Below are positions 35,651 through 45,200 of a stretch of 64,000 nt of DNA, piece by piece. The position numbers and the translations under genes are program-made. Within the stretch, counting starts at the first letter, position 1; each line of letters starts with the position of its first letter. Source of the DNA: Hetaerina americana. Its lineage: Eukaryota; Arthropoda; Insecta; Odonata; Calopterygidae. The notes below the pieces were generated by a model. It was not told the DNA's origin, did no database searches, and saw only the letters and a program-made list of their open reading frames with translations. The stretch is from contig JAKTNV010000001.1 in NCBI GenBank assembly GCA_022747635.1, positions 27,135,990-27,199,989 on the forward strand, in the 5' to 3' direction.

Positions 35651-36661
35651 GAACGATCGGCGCGTCACAATTGATGACATCTGTGAGCATTTTCCCAATG
35701 TTTCTCGAACAATTGTTCATGAAATTGTTAAACACCATCTGCATTATGCAAAAATTTGTGCAAGATGGGTCCCTCGCGTATCTCAATGAGCTGGCGGCGA
35801 AGGACTATGCAGCAGGAATACAGAAACTTGTCACACGTTATGACAAATGCCTTAATTTGCTTGGAGATTATGTTGAGAAGTAGTTTAAAGTATCCTCTTT
35901 CAAATAAAATTTTTTATGTTTGTTAATATTTACTTTTGTGTCTTTATTTCACGAACGGGTACTACTTTCCGGATGACCCTCGTATGTATTACTGGTGTAC
36001 ACCTTTGTAAACCTTTCAATGTATGACACAAATTGTGGTATTCACCACTATCGGACCAGGTCTAAAAATGATCTGCACCGAACTTACGCAAGAACTAGAA
36101 CCACCGCACTAGGCCCTAAATCTATGGGTCTCCTTATGTTTAATAAGCTAAATGAGGACCTGAAATCCAGCACAAACATTTGTCTATTTAAAGGGAAATT
36201 GAGAGCTTTTCTTCAAAGGAATTTGTTCTATTCTATTAGGAATTTCATGGAACATGAAACTTAGAATAGGTATATGTATTACATTGTGTATTATTGTATA
36301 TATTGACGTGTCCTATACTATGTGTACAATTTTTTGTATGATGCAGTCTCTGGACAAATAAAAATTATTATTATTACTTGAAGTTTTTTTTTGTTTATGG
36401 TCCAACATGCTTCCCTCCACTGGTTTAAGACAAACAGAGTTTCACAATGCAGACATTAGATTATCAAAGGATACTTCCATCAAAACAATCTCATACTTTC
36501 CCAGGGCTTCCACTGTGCCAACACTGCACAAGCTACTGATATTTGCCCTCAGGACTCAGTGATGGAACAGGAAAATTGCCCAAGCACATGCTAATTTGAC
36601 TTTTATTCAACTTCATACACAGGGATGAAGTTGAGGTTAGATCCAAAGAAGGTTCCAAATA

Positions 36662-37993
36662 CTACCTTGATCAAAAATTTCCCGGAATTTATTCAGAAAA
36701 TTAAAAATACAAGTTTATTCATCTAAATCTATATTGTCCCCTTCAAAGTAATCCCCATCGACTGCAACACACTTATGCCAGCGCTTGATCCAATCCTCGA
36801 AACATTTTTTATATTCGGTTTTCGGTATGTCCATCAGTGCTTCCTGCGATTTTTCCATTACTTCCTCTCGGCTGCTAAAACGCGTTCCCCGTAATGGTTT
36901 TTTAACTCGATTGAACAGAAAGAAGTCACAGGGAGCCAAATCAGGTGAATTCGGTGGCTGTTGGATGGTATTTGTTGCATTTTTCGTCAAAAAATTACGA
37001 ATAATGATAGCACTGTGCGACGGTGCGTTATCATGGTGCAAAATCCACGAGTTTTCTGCCCACATTTCTGGTCTCTTTCGGCGAATTGCTTCACGCAAAC
37101 GTCTCATAACGCCCAAATAATACTCTTTGTTTACTGTCTGGCCTTCTGGCAAAAATTCATGATGCACTACACCGTTGTAATCCATGAAAACCGTCAGCAT
37201 TGCCTTCTTTTTTGACTGAAAACGACGTGGTTTTTTTGGTCTCGGCTCATTTGGTGAACGCCATTCACTTGCCTGATGTCTGGATTGCGTGTCGTACTCA
37301 TAAACCCACGTCTCGTCTCCAGTAATGATCCTTTTGATGAATGTGGGATCGGATTCAGCCTCGCAAATCATGTCTTTTGCGACGTCAACACGGTCTCTTT
37401 TTTGCATGAAATTGAGGTCTTTTGGCACCAACTTTGCTGCTACACGACGGAAACCCAAATCATTAACCACAATGTCTTGGGCGGATCCATAGGCAATGTT
37501 CAAGTCCTCCGCTATTTCTCTGATGGTTAATTTGCGGTTATTGACCAACATTTCTTTTACTTTATCAATTTTTTCACCGACTTTCGATGTCGATGGTCTG
37601 CCACTGCATTCATCATCTTCGATTGACTCACGACCACTTCTGAACCGCTCGTGCCACTGGTAAACGACCGTTTTTTTTAGAGAATCGTTGCCGAAACACT
37701 TTTCCAACATTTCCAACGTCCGTGTGCCACTAAATCCGTTTTTTACGCAAAATTTAATACAAGTTCGTTGTTGCAAATTTAAATCCATTTCTGAAATTGT
37801 AAAAAATCGCCAACACACACAGAGATAGATGTACTCTTGGCTACGTAACTTTTGCAAATGTCAAGTTATGACACTAAGATTTAAAGGGAATATCAACAAC
37901 AGATGTACCAATTTAACAAAAAAAACAGAACTCAAATCGGAACGATGGGAGCGCCACACGGTGGTTATTCCGGGAACTTTTTGATCAAGGTAG
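36662..37993 (-). mobile_element. Complete mariner with intact transposase
   Basis: The 1332-bp element is flanked by TA (36660-36661 and 37994-37995). The ends CTACCTTGATCAAAAATTTC and the inverted GAACTTTTTGATCAAGGTAG are terminal repeats of about 26 bp with one or two mismatches. The 5' UTR of about 200 bp (37790-37993) is the stretch duplicated as inverted ends in the copy at 21548. It lies downstream of the LINE that ends at 36377. Confidence 0.95.
36715..37788 (-). CDS. Mariner transposase, intact, DD34D
   Basis: 357 residues from MDLNLQQRTC to ..YFEGDNIDLDE. Cut-and-paste DNA transposase acting in the nucleus on the element's inverted ends. The N-terminal two HTH units span about 1-110, followed by RRVAAKLVPKDL (the WVPHEL-like linker). 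The catalytic triad is D158 (TGDETWVY), D253 (LHHDNAPSH) and D288 (PDLAPCDFF), with 34 residues between the last two, the mariner spacing. The C-terminal EDWIKRWHKCVAVDGDYFEG is the usual mariner end. No frameshift or stop. Upstream codons in frame reach 37857, but homology starts at 37788. A functional transposase is plausible but not proven. Residue 61 is Cys where the other copy has Arg. Confidence 0.95.
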   Translation of the reverse strand: MDLNLQQRTCIKFCVKNGFSGTRTLEMLEKCFGNDSLKKTVVYQWHERFRSGRESIEDDECSGRPSTSKVGEKIDKVKEMLVNNRKLTIREIAEDLNIAYGSAQDIVVNDLGFRRVAAKLVPKDLNFMQKRDRVDVAKDMICEAESDPTFIKRIITGDETWVYEYDTQSRHQASEWRSPNEPRPKKPRRFQSKKKAMLTVFMDYNGVVHHEFLPEGQTVNKEYYLGVMRRLREAIRRKRPEMWAENSWILHHDNAPSHSAIIIRNFLTKNATNTIQQPPNSPDLAPCDFFLFNRVKKPLRGTRFSSREEVMEKSQEALMDIPKTEYKKCFEDWIKRWHKCVAVDGDYFEGDNIDLDE

Positions 37994-37995
37994 TA

Positions 37996-38682
37996 TTTGC
38001 TGATATTCCAAGTCTATGGTGCATGATTTAGGGTATTTATGTGACATAGTCTTTACATCAGGCTGTAGCATTACCCAAAGGAGAATTTTAGGGTGGTGAA
38101 CAGTATATACTTCAGCTAGGGTAAAATTGAGTTCACAGGTAAAATAATTTAACCAATTGGGAGGCCTTAAGTACCTGTAAAACAAGGCTATAAACTGTGG
38201 GTTACAAAGAATGTTAACATTATGTCTAAAAAAAATTAATGCTGGTGAGGTGGTCATTTCATGGTCTATATTCAGTGCCAGGACCAGCTAGTGAATAAAC
38301 TTTTACATACCAAATTCAGTAGGGTGACTTATTTCCCATTATCAATAACACAATTTTCATTGTGTAAATTAAAAACTAAATGTAAAAATGTGTTAAATAC
38401 AATTATGAGTGATTGGAAAGTAGCACCAGTCATACTAACAACAATTTAAAAGATATCCTGGCAGATAACAATATTTGGGAAAAGTATGCCAGTATCCATT
38501 TTAATAGAGACAGATTGCAAATAATTTTTTGAAGAATGTTCTGAATTCAGTCAGAGATTCCAATGTGAGAATTAGATTGTGGGAAGAAAATTATGAAACA
38601 CATGCAAGAAATATTTTGCTTCCCTTTTCATCGGAAATATAATTGGAAAAGTTGTACAGTGGCAGACTGTGCATATTACTAA
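37996..38682. other. Intergenic stretch, no feature recognised
   Basis: Sequence between the intact mariner and the 3' end of CK2-beta copy 1. AT-rich, with no supported gene or repeat. Confidence 0.55.
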
Positions 38683-38757
38683 AGGTGCATGATAAAATTG
38701 CAGATGTACCATTATGGAAAGAGAATTTACAAAAATATAATGGACTGAAAAATGTCT

Positions 38758-38763
38758 TTTATT
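38758..38763 (-). promoter_or_regulatory. Polyadenylation signal, CK2-beta copy 1
   Basis: AATAAA on the - strand about 370 bp after the stop. The same signal is kept in copy 2 at 53624-53629, in an alignable 3' UTR. Confidence 0.6.
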
Positions 38764-39131
38764 ATGATTTTCAATTTTCCTGGAGAAGTTTCAGGAAATA
38801 GTAACAATAAAGTAAACTAGAAGAATGTCCAGAATGGAGCAAACAAAACCTCTCAATCATTTTCAAATCATCCATCCTCTCCAACACTGAGAGCCAACAA
38901 CCAGCCCACAATATGTCAAAAAACTTCAGGAAGAAGACTCACAATTATAGGCATTCACTGCAGAACTTGTACGGAGTTAAAAAATTGACAAGATAACAAA
39001 CAGTCGAACACCTTACACAAAATTATTTTCAGAGTTCCATTTTCCACAACACTGCATCAAAATCATTTGGGTATTCCTTAAGGTTTTGATTCATGTGGTA
39101 GTGATAATATGATTGTGCTTAACACTCAAAC

Positions 39132-39240
39132 TCAACGTTTCCCATTGTTATAGCCAACAACTCTTAATGGGGCTTTAAAGTTGATTGCAGCCTGATGCTG
39201 TAGTTGGTAGGCCAGTGGATGAATCTTGAATCCATACAAA
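39132..39240 (-). CDS. CkIIbeta: CK2-beta copy 1, exon 4
   Basis: It follows TTTCAG and completes Arg, then [20 protein letters not shown].. and [15 protein letters not shown] before TGA. The tail is a few residues longer than in human CK2-beta. Confidence 0.93.
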
Positions 39241-42200
39241 CTGAAAGAAAAGCAGCATATTAAATTTATTTATTAAATAAATTAATGCCCAACCAATAGA
39301 ATCTTCAATATCCTCATTGCTAATTATAAAAGAATAGGCAGCCAATAAAAATAATTATAACCTAATATCCTTTTAATCATTTTCTGAGTACATGCAACAT
39401 TACAAGAACACAATATTATGCAACAATTACCAAATAAATGTGAAATGAATTGAAAAAACAGATTTATAACTAAAAATTTCCTTTAGAGCCCTTACAATAT
39501 ATACGCTTAACTCATTTGGTCATGTAAATTTACATTACAACATGGAAAATATTACTAAAAGAGGTCAATAGGCATTATTTTGCCAATAATTTTAATGTAA
39601 ATGTATGTTTCTCAATTACTATATGCATAAATATTCATGTCCATATTTTTGTCTACTTATGCCACAGTTTCATTGCCATTCTGATCTAAATCTAAATGCA
39701 CATAATGGTAATAATGATTTTGAGTGAGGTAATTGTGCGCTGTTCTGCAAAAGCTTCATTTATATGGACTAAAAAAATGTTTGCTCTTACTTGATAAAAA
39801 TGTGTCTTTTGATTGCTGCTTTTAGGATTTGCTTCAACATGTAGTAAGGAGATTTTAGCCTAACTGGAACAAGCCAATCAAATTTTGTTCATATTTCAAA
39901 TTATTAATATTATTACTCGCATTCTAATGGTTAAGGCTGGTTCTGAATGGACACAGACTAAAATGGTACAATAATACATTTCCATTGCATCTTACTCCAA
40001 AACACTACCAGACACATGACACTGCAATGAGTTGCCATTAAATTCTGCATACTTCCTTGAGCCGTTCATTCTATTCAAAAAGCATATCCTATTTCTACCC
40101 CTTACTTTATCTATTAAAACCTATCATAGTCTGCGACATTCAAACATCAATCAAAATTCTCTCCATCCATCTCTCCTGCCTCCTCCTGAGCTATCCCAAC
40201 ATTCCCCTCCGTCTCCTACTACAGCATGCTGAAAATTTAGTTTTTCATCGTTTACATCCATTTCATCATTTCCATCTACCTTCATATGCATATGGTAATT
40301 CCTGTCCCGTGAGATGCACTTTTTTTGCTTCAAAATGCACTATAAAATTAGCCTGGGTCTAATGGGCTGGGGGTACACCAATATAATCTTAATCCATAAG
40401 CACAAGCCATTTCACTGGAAATATACTTACAATTACATATTGTTTCTTGTACAAGGGTGGTACAATAAGCTCTTAGAAAATCCAATAGATGGTGCTCGTA
40501 GCATCGAAAATAAATTTTCTCCATTGAATAACACTCCTAACTATTCAGCTGTTAAAGTTTCTGCTGCATCTATCAAATAGTTTCATTGTTGTCATCGATT
40601 GAAGTAAATAACTTCAATTTTTCTATAAAAATGAGTTTCGAGCAGTGATTAAACACTTGCATTAGAAAGGGTTGACGCCAAAAGAAATCAAAGCTGAGTT
40701 GGACGAAGTTTATGGCACATCTCCTTTGTTAGCAACTGTTTACAATTGGGTGAATGAGTTTAAACGTGGTTGCACATCCACAAAAGATGAATGCAGATCC
40801 AGATGCCCTGTCGAAGTGTCTACCCCTGAAATGATAGACAATATCCACGATATGATTTTAAGTGATCGATGACTGAAAGGGCGCGAAATAGTAGAAGCCA
40901 TAGGCCTATCACAAGGTAGAGTAGCTTCAATTTTGCATGAAAAATTGGGCATGAAAAAATCTCGGCAAGATGGGTGCCGCGTTTACTCACAGCAGAGAAT
41001 AAACGCAATTGCGTGGTCAACTCTGAGGTTGTTTTGGCACTTTTCCGGCGCAACCCTGATGAGTTTCTGCATTGATATATAACTGTAGATGAAACGTGGA
41101 TACAACACCACACTCCAGAGACAAAGCAACAGCCAAAACAGTGGATTTTTGAAGGTGAACAGGCTCCAAAGAAGGTGACGATGGTCAAGTCGGCAACGGT
41201 CGGTTATGGCAACTGTCTTTTGGGATGCTCACGGAATCATCTGCATTGATTGCTTGAAAAAGGGAACAACGATAACAGGAGAGTATTATGCGTCATTAGT
41301 GAAACGGCTGAGCAAAGAAATCAAGGAAAAGCATTCTCATCTGAAAAAGAAAAAGATTCTCTTTCATCAAGACAATTCACCAATGCACACCTGCGCAGTT
41401 GCGATGGCCAAAATTATGGAATTAAAGTTCCAATTATTACAACATCCATCGCATTCACCAGATTTGGCCCCCAGTGACTATTTCTTATATCCAGACTTTA
41501 ACCCTCTTAGTGCGGCGGGGATTTCAGGGGTACTAGTGAGAAGTGCGAAGGGTAATTTAAGAAAATGTATCACCTTAGAAAAAAAAACATGAAGTTATTT
41601 GTTTAGATATCCATATGCAGTTTTTTTATTTTAAAATATAATATTGCAGTTAATAATGATGTAATACATTTACATCATCTGAAAAATAAATGTAATTATT
41701 ACAGTATCAAAAATTTGAAGAATATTTTTTTAGCAATTATATTTCGATTTTTTGACACAATACTAATATTTTTTTAAAAACATTTTTCAATTAAACTACG
41801 ATATTTAAATATAATAAAGAATGAAAAAGACATGCAGAAAATATTATGAATAAATAAAGAAAAACCAGTGAATTGCAAATTTTTTTGTCAGCCTCTGCAT
41901 AGTTCGATTTTGTTGAAAAGGCTGTTCTCACTGAGTCAAATTTGGACTTTTCCCCATTCCTTGAGACCGCAGCAATGTGCTTACAATCTAAAGGCAGAAA
42001 AAAAACCAAGTTCTAACTCACAGGGAACTGCTGACAATGTAATCCACTACACAGGGTGCAATTGATTAGATAGGATGGACGGCAAGAGAAACCAAAATGA
42101 TTACAAAGTAGTGTTCTCATTTCCATTGTCTCAACAAAGTCTGAATAAGCAGCTATATATATCAACACCATGACACCACAACACATTCAAGAGATTACAG

Positions 42201-45200
42201 ATGAAAACAGATTAGTAGCCTTTCAGTGGCTTTTCATAGTGGAAAGACCACTCAGAAAAAAAAACGAGCAAACAATTAGGCTGAGCTTCCCGACATGTAC
42301 AAAACTGAATGAAAAATTATAGTAAGAATTATACTTTTTGAAAAGCATTGAAAATTGCTAATAAAAAATTAAAAAATTAGTTACGTAATTCTATGGAATT
42401 CAACCTATCGAAAGCACAAAAACCATAAATTATTAAAGAAAAAACCATAAGTTACAGCGATTGAAACAATAGCCTATGCAAGAGCCGATATATCGGCCCG
42501 CCGCACTTTTCACCAGGGATACGAAAGCGATATATCGGCCCGTCGCACTAAGAGGGTTAAGAAATGGCTTGGCAGACCAAGGTTTACGTCTAACGAGGAA
42601 GTAATCGATCAAACAAATGCCTATTTTGAGGAGCTTCCAAAATCCTACTTTTTAGATGGCTTAAAAAAATTGGAAAAACGCTTAGACAAATGTATAGAGT
42701 GGAAAGGAGATTATGTTGAAAAATAAAAAAAAAATTGCCCAAAAAAATGGCTTTCTCTACTTGTTTCTAAGGACTTATTTCACCACCCTCTTATCAGGCA
42801 TACATTATGGTTGCCATTATTATAATGTATAGTATATGTAGATAATATCACAGTTTTCAGTCAGCAGTAAGCAATGAAGTCATAACAATTCAATTTTCTT
42901 CATATTAAGCGTTAACATAAAAATAATTTGATCTTTACATCTGATCCATGTATTTTTTGATTAATTTTGACCTGATAAGTACTGGAGGGAATCGTATGGA
43001 CCAAGAAAAACGATACTCCAAAAGCCTTCAATCAATACCAATCAGCTTGCTTCATCACATATTTCTCCACCATATGTTCCGCATCGAAGATTTAACGATC
43101 CTTGTCTAAGAATAATACATAAAACCTGAAGATAAATGCTAATATCTGCCACATGTGCTCAAAATGCTGGTATTGCAGTTTTTCTTTACTTTCTCAATAT
43201 TGCCCAAATAAAGACCTCTATCTATCTATCTACACTACTGGAGAAGAATGGGAAACAAAGAGAAATCATCCTACCGTGCCACAAATTGATTGCTTGGTCG
43301 CTTTGGTCGGTATTCCGGATGAACCATGAAGAGCATATGGGGGAAACCAGTACCAAAATATGCACCATCTGTATGGTGATGACGGGAAGACTTTGGTGTA
43401 TATACATCCATGCACTTGGAACAATAAGATTTCACCATAGCTTCACCAGGAACATCTGAGAGTCCTGAAAAAGAGGTGTCATTTTTATAAAATTAAATTA
43501 GGAAAATCATTTACGTAATAGGATAAGAAACAATTACCCTTAATTGAAATAAGCCCTTTCAAAAAGCAAAGTTGAAAAAATTAAAAAGCATGTCCGTTGG
43601 AATGAAGGAGAAAAAATATATAAAATATTTAAACAACAGCACATTTTTTCTTTCCATATCAATAATAACAAGTATATAACAATAAAGAGTTGGTTTGGCT
43701 GTACCAGTCCTTGAGATAAGAACCAGTAGATTAAATTAAAATGCAAAAGTTGAAGACTGTGATGGAGGTTAGAAGAAAAAGAAAGAGGAACATCAAGCAG
43801 GACTTAAGAGTATTATATTAACTCAGCAACTTAACTTAAGAAGTTTAAGCAGACTAGTTAGGATGAGTAAAAAGGTGGTTACATTGGATGGAATGAAGGG
43901 GAGGGAAGAATTGAAAAATTTTAATGTAGTGTTGGGTGTCAGGTTGTGTCTTGTTAGACAAATCTAAGGAATGTAGACATGTTCAGTCTGTGTCCATCCA
44001 AAACCTACCTTAAATTATAGACTTCTACTACTAATAATAATAACACATTTTTATGTTCAACACAGTCTCCTCTAAGGCTTAAACATTTTGTGCCATGCAT
44101 CTCCAGTTTGTTGATCCCTCCCAAATAATGGGAATGTTCCAACTATGCCACATCGGCTTTTTTCCATAATAACCTCCTCCTTTGAATAAAACATTTTCCA
44201 TTAATTGTGCTCATATGACCACATATAATTTTGGAACCACTTATACACCATTCTAATCAACGGTGCAGATTTACCATTATGTTTTTACAAGCTTCTCTTA
44301 AAGTCTTCTTAGGTGGTTGGCCTTCCATGAAATATAGTCTTAACAACACGTGAAATTCTCTTTCATCCTTTTTTGGAAATCACTGGAATTTTTCAAATTA
44401 AATGAATGCTAAATACAGAGTAACAGCCTGAAACATGGTGTTCCTTCAAGAGATGATACTCCTGAAAATAAAATCAAAACATACCAGTCCCCTCTCTCAC
44501 TTTGGATGGATTACTCAAAACTACCTTCATATATAATAATATCCACTATCACAAAGTATCAAAGATATCATAAAATGATTTTACAACCAAATGTTAAATC
44601 ATTTTATGCTCTAGTTACATACTTATTGGGTCACAAATTTTAATATAATTCTTACTAACACCAGGGTCACAATTGTTCATAAGGAAAATTACACAATATC
44701 ATATTAAAAAATAATTGTATAGATAAAAATAAAATATTGCTGCTTACAGTTTAGTCATCCTAACAACTTCTTTCAATATAGAGAAGTTTAATGGCTGTTA
44801 GAAGATTTTTTGCACATGCACTACATTGAAAACATTTTATGCAATCAAAAGTATTGTACAAGATATGAAAAATTTATCATAAGAGTCAAATTCTATACAG
44901 TCTTCAAATTTTGCTAAATAAAAAACAAAGCTTGCCTTTATAACTGTAATTCCAAGAAACTTCTCATTATTCAACCCAACTCTTGTAATGTGATAATTTC
45001 TTTCAAGGAGCTCAGCAGCGCTCAATCATTTTTCTACAACATGCATTTCTAAATAAAAAATATGAGGACATTATATTGAACTCCAATCTTTAAATTATTA
45101 TAAGAGACCATATTCATTCCTTGATTTATGACAACTCGGGATATGGTGAAAGAAATAGTACATCTATATTTACAACTCCACAAGTTGCCACAAGGGCATT

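Larger units (their letters stand above)
33569..35982 (+). mobile_element. Mariner relic split by a LINE
   Basis: The inverted ends CGAGGGTCATCCGGAAAGTA (33569) and TACTTTCCGGATGACCCTCG (ending 35982) are flanked by TA on both sides. The N-terminal transposase part is open at 33730-33996 (MFKKIENAASCEVRAVIKF.., RSGRPSVITDQLV). It resumes at 35651 as NDRRVTIDDICEHF.., KICARWVPRV, then jumps to the C-terminus (AAGIQKLVTRYDKC.., GDYVEK) ending at 35883. The catalytic middle is deleted, so it was already non-autonomous. Confidence 0.9.
32705..36377 (+). mobile_element. CR1/Jockey-type LINE, 5'-truncated, split by a mariner
   Basis: The RT part 32700-33476 is open: MFFDFSDAFGSVNHNLLLQK, CQGVPQGSVLGPILFLLYIN, LLFADDTSIIL, NLNVEKSQLL and KFLGIVLDG. 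After a stop (..FKIQK*) homology continues (AVRLIVKAEHNAPC..) to 33568, breaks at the mariner, and resumes in the same frame at 35985 (..TFVNLSMY.., HHYRTRSKNDLHRTYAR). The 3' end is a short ATT repeat (36360-36377) as in CR1/L2-type elements. Removing 33569-35984 restores one reading frame across the junction. Confidence 0.85.

Noticed and set aside
35651..35786. N-terminal extension of the LINE reverse transcriptase to 35786
   Set aside because: This part is antisense mariner sequence beyond the target duplication; the LINE ends at 35650.
43222..43407. Small open frame overlapping CK2-beta copy 1 exon 3 on the same strand
   Set aside because: It is the +1 shadow of the real exon frame; the CK2-beta zinc-finger sequence is in the other frame.
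44036..44460. Possible transposon C-terminal relic on the - strand (..KCLSLRGD..)
   Set aside because: The resemblance to a mariner C-terminus is too short and broken to call.
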